NCBI RefSeq assembly: GCF_008329965.1
Contig: NZ_CP036150.1
Span: 3,886,439-3,950,438, forward strand
Source: Oceanispirochaeta crateris
GTDB lineage: Bacteria; Spirochaetota; Spirochaetia; DSM-2461
Direction of reading: 5' to 3'
DNA: 64,000 nucleotides
A program made the translations under genes and the position numbers. The notes beneath the pieces were generated by a model. The model was not told where the DNA came from and searched no databases. It saw only the letters and a program-made list of their open reading frames with translations. Of the stretch, positions 39,458 through 47,672 are shown piece after piece. The first letter of the stretch is position 1, and every line of letters starts with the position of its first letter.

Positions 39458-40335
39458 TGCGGGAAAAAGATATGAATCCAGATAAACTTAAAATAGTCAG
39501 ACGGCACAATCTCAGAAAGAAAATCAATATATTTCTCCTCTCTGTGTTTATCTTTGCGGTGGCAATCCTATATTTTTCACCCATCCTTTATATGTTTCTG
39601 ACATCTTTTAAAACAGAGCATCAAGCTGTCAGTCCCAGACTCTTTTTCAAACCGACACTTGATACATTTAAACTGGTATTAAGTGATGCAAATATGTTCG
39701 GTTTTCTGAAGAACTCTCTGATTCAAGTATTCTTTACAACATTTGCCTGCCTCTTGTTGGCTATTCCTGCTTCTTTTGTTCTCGTCTTCGGCAAATTTAA
39801 AAAACGGAATACCGGAGAAAAAATATATGTTTGGTTTATTACAACCATATTATTACCTCCGGTAGCTGTCATTATTCCTCTTTACACCTGGTATCAGAAA
39901 TTTAATCTGATCAAGTCTCCATTGGGCTTGTTGGTGGCATACATAGGATTTCATGTTCCCATTGTCGTGTGGATGCTTCATTCCTTTTTTAAAGATGTTC
40001 CTAAATCGATAATTGAAGCCTCTGAAATTGATGGTTGTTCCCGCTTCCGCCAATTGATTTCCATTGCTCTGCCGCTTGTTAGAACAGGGATTATTTCATC
40101 CGCTTTACTTGTTGCCATCTTTGTCTGGAATGAGTTTTTCTTAGGATTTAATCTCACTGGAAATTCAACGGCAACACTTCCTGTGTATATGTCCCGATTC
40201 AGGGAACAGCAGGGGATGTTTGTGGCACAGTTGTCAGCTTCCTCCACGATTGCTATTCTACCGGCAGTGATCCTTGGATGGATCACTCAAAAATCTCTTG
40301 TAAAGGGATTAACGCTGGGAGCTGTCAAGGGTTAA
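39454..40335 (+). CDS. Sugar/polyol ABC transporter permease (MalG-like)
   Basis: A 293-residue inner-membrane protein with about six helices and the EAA loop SIIEASEIDGCSRFRQLISIALPLVRTGI, of the MalG/SmoG class. It pairs with the preceding permease. The start could be GTG 39454 (overlapping the previous stop), ATG 39457 or ATG 39472; AGGAG at 39438-39442 fits the first two better. It is the last gene of the polyol import operon. No ATPase gene follows. Confidence 0.88.
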   Translation: MMREKDMNPDKLKIVRRHNLRKKINIFLLSVFIFAVAILYFSPILYMFLTSFKTEHQAVSPRLFFKPTLDTFKLVLSDANMFGFLKNSLIQVFFTTFACLLLAIPASFVLVFGKFKKRNTGEKIYVWFITTILLPPVAVIIPLYTWYQKFNLIKSPLGLLVAYIGFHVPIVVWMLHSFFKDVPKSIIEASEIDGCSRFRQLISIALPLVRTGIISSALLVAIFVWNEFFLGFNLTGNSTATLPVYMSRFREQQGMFVAQLSASSTIAILPAVILGWITQKSLVKGLTLGAVKG

Positions 40336-40393
40336 TGAATCATCTGTTCCTCCTATTCCGATCTGTCTTTTGAGGCGGGTCATTTTTTAAGGT

Positions 40394-40421
40394 CCTAGAA
40401 CTAGGAATACCTGGTTCTAGG
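40394..40421 (+). terminator. Hairpin after the polyol transporter operon
   Basis: CCTAGAACTAGG (40394-40405) pairs with CCTGGTTCTAGG (40410-40421) with one G-T pair and loop AATA. There is no T run, so it is a weak terminator at best. Confidence 0.45.
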
Positions 40422-40554
40422 GCTGGCAATGCTAGTGATCAACTCTAGTCCTATGAGCAACAGATTTTCAATGATTTGATTTATCTCTTGCGGCCCATAA
40501 ATATTTAAACTAACATTTAATCATATACCCCGCTTGTAAGGACAGGAAAATCTG

Positions 40555-43149
40555 TTGAAGAATAAAACAATCCAGACTACTGCTCTTACTTTTATTTTAC
40601 TCACCATTATGGGTGTTGTAAGCGGGTTTCTTATACACCAATTTCTTCTGGAAAGGTATCAGGCCGAAGAGCGAGAGCTGGTGCGAGAATTTTCGGGATC
40701 AATCCGTGCATCAATGGAATCGACTCTCTCCAATGATTTGAACATTGTTCATTCTATGGCAGCCTATCTCTCGGTACATCCCGATGTGACCCAAGAAGGA
40801 TTCAAGGATTTTGCCTCCCAAATTTTCCGGGATTCCACAACGCTTACGAACCTGGCAGCAGCACCAAATCTCGTCTTGACTTATGTGTACCCTGTAGCAG
40901 GAAATGAATCGATACTCGGGGTAGACTTTAGGGATATACCAGAGCAATTACCCCTTGTTAATAAAGCACGCGAATCAGGAGATCTTGTGGTAGCCGGTCC
41001 TGTCGATTTGGTCCAGGGCGGGCAGGGAATACTGGGAAGAGCCCCTGTATTTTATGAGGATAAGGGAAACATTGTTTTTTGGGGAATTGTTTCATCTCTC
41101 ATCAGTTTTGACTCGTTGATCGATGAACTTCTACCGTTCCTTGATAAATATAATCTCAAACTTTCGGTCCGTGGAATCAATGGTTCAGGAGCATGGGGTA
41201 GGGCCTTCTTTGGAAATGATGATCTGTTCGAAGAAGAAAATGGCATACAAAGTATGGTTATGTTTCCCAACGGTTCCTGGCAGATCGCTGTGGCTCCTGT
41301 TGATGGATGGCACACGGGGCATCGGTATCACTTTCCAGTAATCTTTTCTATTGCAATCTTCGTTGTGTTTGTCACCGTGTTTGTCTTTATACGGAGTCAT
41401 TTAAATGAAAAAATCCGTGAAAATGAGATGCGTCTTGACGATATCACTAAGGCATCTTCGGACATCATCTGGGAAACAGACCGTTTTGGGGTTCTTCGAT
41501 ATGTCTCCGGCAAGGGAGAATCTTTGCTTGGCATTACCAGAGACAAGCTTATTGGGTATTCCATTTTTGATTTCATCTCAACAGAAAAAGACCCAAACTC
41601 CATCATGACTCTACGGGATTTAATGGAGGCGAGGAAAGCTATTGTCGACTATGAAGTATGGCTCAAGACGGCAGATCCTCAGCCAGTCTGCGTACTCAGG
41701 AATGCTATTCCTCTTTTTGAACATAGAACTCAAGAATTGATTGGATATAGGGGTGTTGATAAGAACATTTCCCTTCAGAAAAATCTTCAGCTGGAACTGG
41801 AAGAAAATGCAAATCTTCTTGATCTATTTTTTAAGCAGTCTCTTGATGGATTCTTTTTCATGATGCTTGATGAACCCGTCGAATGGAATGATTCAGTGGA
41901 TAAGGATGCGGTACTGGACTACGTATTTAAACACCAGCGAGTCACAAAAATCAATAAGGCTCTGCTCCAACAGTACCGTGCTTCAGAAGAAGATTTTCTC
42001 GGTTTGACTCCTACCGGTTTTTTTGCCCATGACTACAAAATGGGACGTCATTTGTGGCGAAAGTTGTTTGATGAAGGGCAACTTCATATAGATACGGATG
42101 AAAAACGTTTTGACGGCAGCTCTGTCACTTTTGAAGGAGACTATATCATTCTCTTTGATGGACAAGGACGCATTACCGGGCATTTTGGTGTTCAGAGGGA
42201 TGTCACTATCGAACGTGATAGGGAGTTTCAACTTCAACGGTATATTGCGATTAACGACAAAAATATCATTATTTCACAAACAAACCTGGATGGAATTATC
42301 ACTTACGCGAGTGATGCCTTCTGCTTGATTTGCGGTTATGCCAAAGAGGAACTGGTAGGGCAAAGCCATAATATTATCCGCCATCCTGAAGTTTCTGATA
42401 AGATCTATAAAGAGTTATGGGAAACGATCTCCTCAGGTAAAACGTGGTATGGAGAGTTTAAAAACAAGAAGAAGGATGGTTCCTTCTACTGGGTAAATTC
42501 AATTGTCTTACCTGTTGAAAATCGACATGGTGAGCGTTTTGCTTATATGTCGGTCCGTCAGGATATAACTGCCAAAAAAGAGCTTGAGATCCTTTCTGTT
42601 ACTGATAGACTAACCGGGCTCTTCAATCGTCAGAAGTTAGATCGTAGTCTTGAGGAGCAACGTTTGCGGTTTTCCCGCTACGGTGAGATCTTTTCGGTTA
42701 TTCTCCTTGATATTGATCACTTTAAATCTGTAAATGATAAATTCGGTCACTTGGAAGGTGACCGAATTCTCAAGTGTTTTTCTCAAATAATTCAGGGACA
42801 GATCCGAAAGACCGATATAGCAGGACGGTGGGGAGGCGAGGAATTTCTCATACTCTGCCCTCATACAGACCTGGATGGTGCCGTTGCTAGAGCCGAAGAA
42901 ATCCGACGATCAATTGAGGAGTATGACTTTGGGCTCGGACGTTCTGTTCTGGCGAGTTTTGGGGTTGCCCAAGTAGCGATTGAGATCTCGGAGAATCCTG
43001 AGGAGGACCATGAGGTGAACCATCCAAATGAGGGTGTTTTAACTAGTATCTCTATCCATATGATCACTGATCAATTGCTGCGGTCTGCCGACGCGGCTTT
43101 GTATAAGGCTAAAGAGGAAGGACGGAACCGTGTGGTACGAGCCTTGTAG
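40555..43149 (+). CDS. CHASE-PAS-GGDEF sensor diguanylate cyclase
   Basis: An 864-residue membrane protein. A first helix (8-30) leads to an extracytoplasmic CHASE domain (YPVAGNESILGVDFRDIPEQ ... AGPVDLVQGGQGILGRAPVF, residues 50-250), followed by a second helix (about 262-282). Three PAS regions follow (about 295-410, 420-560, 570-680), the last a clear PAS/PAC with SQTNLDGIITYASDAFCLICGY. A GGDEF domain ends the protein, with GGEEF at 760-764 and the RKTD inhibitory site. The start is a TTG with AGGACAGG upstream. It should convert an external signal into cyclic di-GMP; the ligand is unknown. Confidence 0.9.
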   Translation: MKNKTIQTTALTFILLTIMGVVSGFLIHQFLLERYQAEERELVREFSGSIRASMESTLSNDLNIVHSMAAYLSVHPDVTQEGFKDFASQIFRDSTTLTNLAAAPNLVLTYVYPVAGNESILGVDFRDIPEQLPLVNKARESGDLVVAGPVDLVQGGQGILGRAPVFYEDKGNIVFWGIVSSLISFDSLIDELLPFLDKYNLKLSVRGINGSGAWGRAFFGNDDLFEEENGIQSMVMFPNGSWQIAVAPVDGWHTGHRYHFPVIFSIAIFVVFVTVFVFIRSHLNEKIRENEMRLDDITKASSDIIWETDRFGVLRYVSGKGESLLGITRDKLIGYSIFDFISTEKDPNSIMTLRDLMEARKAIVDYEVWLKTADPQPVCVLRNAIPLFEHRTQELIGYRGVDKNISLQKNLQLELEENANLLDLFFKQSLDGFFFMMLDEPVEWNDSVDKDAVLDYVFKHQRVTKINKALLQQYRASEEDFLGLTPTGFFAHDYKMGRHLWRKLFDEGQLHIDTDEKRFDGSSVTFEGDYIILFDGQGRITGHFGVQRDVTIERDREFQLQRYIAINDKNIIISQTNLDGIITYASDAFCLICGYAKEELVGQSHNIIRHPEVSDKIYKELWETISSGKTWYGEFKNKKKDGSFYWVNSIVLPVENRHGERFAYMSVRQDITAKKELEILSVTDRLTGLFNRQKLDRSLEEQRLRFSRYGEIFSVILLDIDHFKSVNDKFGHLEGDRILKCFSQIIQGQIRKTDIAGRWGGEEFLILCPHTDLDGAVARAEEIRRSIEEYDFGLGRSVLASFGVAQVAIEISENPEEDHEVNHPNEGVLTSISIHMITDQLLRSADAALYKAKEEGRNRVVRAL

Positions 43150-43222
43150 TTTTGTGGGTTAAGACAAGTTCATTTTAGAGGTCCTGAAACCTGGAAAACA
43201 GATATTGAATAAAGGGTAAAAT

Positions 43223-43933
43223 ATGATTAGATATATCTGGACTCTTTGTGTGTTTATGTTTTGTGGAACAGTACTATATGCCGGGAGTCCACTGAAGGAT
43301 CCAATGATACCGGACCATGAGCATGTTCAATATACCATTAGGAGTGCTGATAAGGTCAGTACATTGATTCTCAATGTTGAGCATGGAACAATCCGAGGGC
43401 ATCAGAGTTACTCCATCAGCACAATTTCTGATAGTCAGAACATGTCTCTGGAGATCCTTAGGGATGGATTGCTTCCTTTGAAAAACGTCCGCTTACAGAA
43501 AGATGGACGCAGTGATTTTTTGACAACATCGGAGATAGGAGCCATACCCGTGCTATATGATGATGAAATTCTAATTGTAGACTTTAATGACCTGTCTCAT
43601 GTTTTAAGAGGATATCCCTTTGATCATCCCAGGACTCTAGGAATTGTATTCCCCTATCAGGTTAGGGATGAGAAGAGGAAGATGAGTTTTATGATTAAAT
43701 ATGTAAAATCAGAAACAATTAACCTTCAAGGAGGTTCATACAATTCCTACAAACTGCAACTGGCCGCTCAGTTATCGGGAGGTCTGTCTGTTTTTTCAGG
43801 CATGATCCCCAAGACATACTTTTGGTATTCCCAAGAGGCTCCACACACGCTTCTCAGGTACGAAGGAGGGACCGGGCCCGGTGGAGATGAGGAGATTATA
43901 ATGGAAATGGTTCACTATAGAATTGATGGATAA
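43223..43933 (+). CDS. Exported protein of unknown function, DUF3108-like
   Basis: 236 residues. A signal peptide (about 1-20, ending LYAG) is followed by a beta-rich domain with alternating hydrophobic pattern, like periplasmic DUF3108 proteins of unknown role (VQYTIRSADKVSTLILNVEHG, IVFPYQVRDEKRKMSFMIKYV, TYFWYSQEAPHTLLRYEG). No catalytic motif is evident. AAAGGGT precedes the ATG. It lies between the CHASE-GGDEF gene and the HU-fusion gene, without overlap with either. Confidence 0.6.
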   Translation: MIRYIWTLCVFMFCGTVLYAGSPLKDPMIPDHEHVQYTIRSADKVSTLILNVEHGTIRGHQSYSISTISDSQNMSLEILRDGLLPLKNVRLQKDGRSDFLTTSEIGAIPVLYDDEILIVDFNDLSHVLRGYPFDHPRTLGIVFPYQVRDEKRKMSFMIKYVKSETINLQGGSYNSYKLQLAAQLSGGLSVFSGMIPKTYFWYSQEAPHTLLRYEGGTGPGGDEEIIMEMVHYRIDG

Positions 43934-44042
43934 TTGGCATCTGGAACTCAAGTTGACAGATTCTTTAGATTAATATGTATTTAGAGTTATATTGATAAGA
44001 GCTGGATGATGAACAGCTTGTGATTAAACTAAGGAGAGTCCT

Positions 44043-44903
44043 ATGGGTATTCCTGAATTAGTAAAACAGCATCTTGAGAGTCTCTTTAAGGCTTCGGGCG
44101 AAGAATGGTCAAAATCCCAGGATGCCTTTAACAAATTGTGTTCCAGTTGGGAGAAGAAAGAGAGGCTCTTTTCACAGCAGATCAACCTTCTGGATATGGA
44201 AGAAGTTAAGACTGTTTCAAAGGATGATCCCCGGGGAATGCTCTTCCTCACTTTTTCCGGCTCCCTTGTCAGTCTGGGATATGGCTCCCAGCGTTGGATG
44301 GAATATGCCAGCATTAAACTTCGCACAGATGTACCCGATATTGTCCGATGTGATAAGACTTCCTTAGCCGATCAGGCAAGCTACGGTCAATCGGCCCGCT
44401 TTGACCTTGGGCCTCTTAAGCATACATCCGCCTTATATAAGATTGTGGTCTGCAAGGAAGATGTCCCGGTAAAAGAGCAGGAAAAACGTGTGAAAGAAGC
44501 GACAGTTTTTCTGACAAACTCATTTATACATCTCAATAGAGATCTAACGCTTCCCCTGGGTAGTCAGGATGCCGATCAGTTTAACAAGCAGAATATTATT
44601 GCCTATTTGGCACGTAAAAATGCTCTGACCCAAGAAAAGGTCCGGGAAGTTACAGATGATTATATTTCCATGGTTGAAACGGGAATGCTTATGGGGAAAA
44701 ATGTCTCTCTTGGCAGATTGGGGCGCTTTTCGCTCAGTCTAAAGCCCAGCCGTAAAGCCAGAATTGGAAGGAATCCTAAAACGGGAGAAGAAATCACAAT
44801 CCCTGCCAGAGAGGCACACTGGAGTCCTGGATTCAAGTTTTCAGCAGGCAGTAAGGAAAAAGCTGCATCCATGCCTCTTCCTGAATCAGAAGATAACGAC
44901 TAG
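44043..44903 (+). CDS. HU-domain protein with novel N-terminal domain
   Basis: 286 residues. Residues 1-180 form a domain I do not recognise (MLFLTFSGSLVSLGYGSQRWMEYASIKL near 65-93, KIVVCKEDVPV near 138). Residues 185-275 are a clear HU/IHF-like DNA-binding domain: NKQNIIAYLARKNALTQEKV, then GKNVSLGRLGRFSLSLKPSRKARIGRNPKTGEEITIPA, including the GRNPKTGE arm typical of HU. AAGGAGA precedes the ATG. It is probably a nucleoid-associated or site-specific architectural protein; the N-terminal part may add oligomerisation or partner binding. Confidence 0.72.
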   Translation: MGIPELVKQHLESLFKASGEEWSKSQDAFNKLCSSWEKKERLFSQQINLLDMEEVKTVSKDDPRGMLFLTFSGSLVSLGYGSQRWMEYASIKLRTDVPDIVRCDKTSLADQASYGQSARFDLGPLKHTSALYKIVVCKEDVPVKEQEKRVKEATVFLTNSFIHLNRDLTLPLGSQDADQFNKQNIIAYLARKNALTQEKVREVTDDYISMVETGMLMGKNVSLGRLGRFSLSLKPSRKARIGRNPKTGEEITIPAREAHWSPGFKFSAGSKEKAASMPLPESEDND

Positions 44904-44959
44904 AGAGCCTGCAGCTGATTGTGCTAGACTATGGATGGAATATGAAAAAGGAAGTCTTC

Positions 44960-45466
44960 ATGAAAATAATAAAACCGCAGCTTCTCTTTCTGCCTTTGTT
45001 CTTTTTGTTCCTCTCTCCCTCTCTTTTCGCATTGCAGATAGGGGATGCTATCCCTGGATTTTCTGTTATATCCGGTGATGGGCATATTCTCATTAGGGAT
45101 GATCTGCTGGATAAGAAGGGGCTTATCTTCTATGAAGACAGGTCTTTGATGGACATAAATCAGGATTTAAAAGACTATCTGAAGGCTTTGAACCTGGATA
45201 AAAATAACATCATGACTGTGGTCGTGGTAGACTGTAATGATTTGGGCCTATTTAAAAAGCTTTGGCAGGACAGACTGGTGGATCATTCCCGAAAAATCAA
45301 CCTTCCCGTTTATGGAGACTGGAATGGAAAGATGAAAGATCGGTTCCATCTAGAGGATGAGAGTTCTACTTTTATGGTGATTGATGAAACAGGGCATGTC
45401 GTATATTCCCAAACTGGAACTATAACGTCATCAGATTTTGAACAAATCGGCAATCTGGTACATTAG
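44960..45466 (+). CDS. Exported thioredoxin-fold protein, YtfJ-like, lacking CxxC
   Basis: About 168 residues from ATG 44960, chosen because AAGGA lies nine bases upstream; the frame opens earlier at 44921. A signal peptide (MKIIKPQLLFLPLFFLFL ... LFA) precedes a thioredoxin-like fold resembling YtfJ: ALQIGDAIPGFSVISGDG, KGLIFYEDRSLMDINQDLKDYL, TVVVVDCNDLG, STFMVIDETGHVVYSQTG. No redox CxxC is present, so it is not an ordinary oxidoreductase. The ktrB gene starts 16 bases later, so they may be co-transcribed. Function unknown. Confidence 0.6.
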   Translation: MKIIKPQLLFLPLFFLFLSPSLFALQIGDAIPGFSVISGDGHILIRDDLLDKKGLIFYEDRSLMDINQDLKDYLKALNLDKNNIMTVVVVDCNDLGLFKKLWQDRLVDHSRKINLPVYGDWNGKMKDRFHLEDESSTFMVIDETGHVVYSQTGTITSSDFEQIGNLVH

Positions 45467-45482
45467 GAATCTGATCTAGACC

Positions 45483-46820
45483 GTGTCCAGAGCTCCACAA
45501 CTTTCAGATAAACAGGTCCTCTTCCTTTACTTTTTAATCCTCATTTTTGTAGGAACTATACTACTCTCACTTCCTTCCTCCTACAGTGCAGGATCTCTAC
45601 GGAGTTTAGATGCGCTGTTTACGGCTGTTTCTGCAGTCTGCGTTACTGGGCTTTCTACAGTCACCACTGGTGATTTTTCATTATCTGGAAAAATTATCCT
45701 GCTGTGTTTGATACAGGCCGGTGGATTAGGTTTCATTACCTTCTCAACACTCTATCTATTTTTCCCTGGCAGTCGATTTTCATTCCGCAATACAGCGATC
45801 ATTCAAGAGTACTATGGTTCTGAACATATTCAGAAACCCAAGAATATAATCAGGAGTATCCTCGGATTCACATTGATATTTGAACTTTCCGGAATCCTCA
45901 TTATATTTCCAGGCATGGTTCGGCAGGGAGTGGAACATCCATTTTTCTCTTCTGTTTTTCATGGAATTTCAGCCTTCTGCAATGCTGGATTCTCCCTTTA
46001 TTCTGATAGCCTGACACAATTTCAAGGCAATCCACAGGTACTGGGTGGAGTCTCATTCATGATCGTGACAGGGGGGCTGGGTTATATGGTCCACTGGAAT
46101 CTTTTTAAGAAAGTCAGCCACCCCGGCAAAGTGAAATTACGCTACCACTCTATGATCATGATCCTGTTCACTTTTATACTGATCATTCTCGGTTTTTTTG
46201 TCTTCTATCTACTGGAACGGCATAGATTGTTTTCAGATATGAATACCGAAGATGCTCTTATGGCTGCTCTGTTTCAATCCATTACAACACGGACTGCAGG
46301 GTTTAATACGGTAGATCAATCCGGGTTTACAGCTCCTTCTACTCTTTTAAATCTTGTTTTTATGCTCATAGGTGGCGGGTCTGGTTCTACCGCTGGAGGA
46401 TTGAAAGTAACGACCACATTTCTTCTTTTTCTCATTATCATCAAGGGGATTGATGACCATGGGGAAATTCCTTTTTTAAGACGCCGGATTAGCAAGGAAC
46501 TTCTGAACAGAGCCTCTTTGTACTTCCTGAAAGCCATGGTTATATTGATTCTCAGTGTGTTTCTTGTCAGCCTTTTTGAAACTATCCAGTTGAAGAACAA
46601 CATAGGATTTCTTGAAATTCTATTTGAATGTATTTCAGCCCTGGGGACCGTTGGTCTTTCTATGGGAATCACAGCAGAATTAAGTGATCTGAGTCAGCTG
46701 GTCCTGATCTGCACTATGTTTGCCGGCCGCATAGGGTTGTTTGCAATCATTATCCCTGCAGTCAGCCCCGAATCAGTTTATAATATTCGTTATCCTGAAG
46801 GTGAGGTATTGATAGGATGA
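45483..46820 (+). CDS. ktrB: Potassium uptake protein KtrB/TrkH
   Basis: A 445-residue channel-like K+ transporter of the SKT superfamily. Four pore-loop repeats are visible: AVSAVCVTGLSTV, GISAFCNAGFSLYS, SITTRTAGFNTV and CISALGTVGLSMGI, each with the filter glycine. LIGGGSGSTAGGLKVTT matches the gating-loop region of KtrB. The start is GTG 45483 without a strong ribosome-binding site. Its stop overlaps the ktrA start (ATGA), so the pair is coupled. It imports K+ (Na+-dependent in known Ktr systems) and aids osmoadaptation. Confidence 0.92.
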   Translation: MSRAPQLSDKQVLFLYFLILIFVGTILLSLPSSYSAGSLRSLDALFTAVSAVCVTGLSTVTTGDFSLSGKIILLCLIQAGGLGFITFSTLYLFFPGSRFSFRNTAIIQEYYGSEHIQKPKNIIRSILGFTLIFELSGILIIFPGMVRQGVEHPFFSSVFHGISAFCNAGFSLYSDSLTQFQGNPQVLGGVSFMIVTGGLGYMVHWNLFKKVSHPGKVKLRYHSMIMILFTFILIILGFFVFYLLERHRLFSDMNTEDALMAALFQSITTRTAGFNTVDQSGFTAPSTLLNLVFMLIGGGSGSTAGGLKVTTTFLLFLIIIKGIDDHGEIPFLRRRISKELLNRASLYFLKAMVILILSVFLVSLFETIQLKNNIGFLEILFECISALGTVGLSMGITAELSDLSQLVLICTMFAGRIGLFAIIIPAVSPESVYNIRYPEGEVLIG

Positions 46821-47530
46821 AAAAGCAATTGGCTATTATCGGTCTCAGTTCATTTACAAGTAGAATCCTGGAACAACTGGAATCTTTTAATTGTGAAATT
46901 CTACTCATAGATAAAGATCCCGCTATCATTGAGGCTTATAAAAACCGTGTCCATCAAGCATTTATTGCGGATGTTCTGAATGAAAAAACAATAGGAAAAC
47001 TTATTCCTCCCGATATCTATGCGGTGATTGTAGATCCAGGAGATCGTATTGAGGTTTCCATTCTCGTAACTAATTACCTAAAGAAGCTGGGAGTCAAGAA
47101 GATCTTTGTTCGTGCTGAGACAGATGAGCATGGAGAAATCCTAAATCTCATTGGAGCAGAACATGTCGTTTACCCCAATAGGGAGGCGGCGATGCGCCTG
47201 GCGCCCATTCTCCTTTCTTCTCATTTGCTGAGTTATATGCCTATTAGCTCTGAGATGGTACTGGCAGAGGTTCAGGTACCTCCGATCATACTGGGTTTAA
47301 AGCTCGTTGAATCGGGAATACGTGATAAAATGAATTTGAACGTTGTGGGTCTCAGAGGAAAAAAAACGGGGAGTGAGTACGTTTTTGTTGCACCCGATTA
47401 TGTTTTTCAGGAAGGTGATGTCCTGCTCATTGCAGGGGCCGAGAAGGATGTTCAAGACTTCTCCGATGCCACAGTAATAAACAATAAGCCAGGATTCACA
47501 AGTATGTTTAACCGCTTCTTCTCACGTTAA
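46817..47530 (+). CDS. ktrA: KtrA/TrkA-family K+ channel regulatory subunit (RCK domain)
   Basis: 237 residues: an N-terminal RCK_N Rossmann fold (1-135) and a C-terminal RCK_C domain (about 145-220, EVQVPPIILGLKLVESGIRDKMNLNVVGLRG). It forms the cytoplasmic gating ring on KtrB. The nucleotide loop, normally GLGRFG, reads IGLSSFTSR, so the second and third glycines are lost, while the acidic residue after the second strand (LLIDKD) remains. Nucleotide control may therefore differ from that of B. subtilis KtrA. Confidence 0.88.
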   Translation: MKKQLAIIGLSSFTSRILEQLESFNCEILLIDKDPAIIEAYKNRVHQAFIADVLNEKTIGKLIPPDIYAVIVDPGDRIEVSILVTNYLKKLGVKKIFVRAETDEHGEILNLIGAEHVVYPNREAAMRLAPILLSSHLLSYMPISSEMVLAEVQVPPIILGLKLVESGIRDKMNLNVVGLRGKKTGSEYVFVAPDYVFQEGDVLLIAGAEKDVQDFSDATVINNKPGFTSMFNRFFSR

Positions 47531-47565
47531 ATTCCATCAATTAACCCAGCAATACTCCTATTAAA

Positions 47566-47597
47566 TAAAAAAAAGCAGACCCGAGGGTCTGCTTTTT
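47566..47597. terminator. Bidirectional terminator between ktrA and nifJ
   Basis: GCAGACC (47575-47581) pairs with GGTCTGC (47586-47592), flanked by A and T runs that extend the stem on both strands. A second dyad, GAAAGCG (47609-47615) with CGCTTTC (47632-47638), lies on the nifJ side. Confidence 0.85.
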
Positions 47598-47672
47598 CTA
47601 TATAAACAGAAAGCGATCCACCGAGGTGAAACGCTTTCCGGATTGCCGTGAATACTGCCCTAGGGCAGATCC

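Noticed and set aside
42742-42769. GAATTC-containing dyad inside the CHASE-GGDEF gene (TTCGGTCAC ... GTGACCGAA)
   Set aside because: It is a 9-bp inverted repeat with a short spacer, but it lies in conserved GGDEF coding sequence and is most likely due to codon choice.
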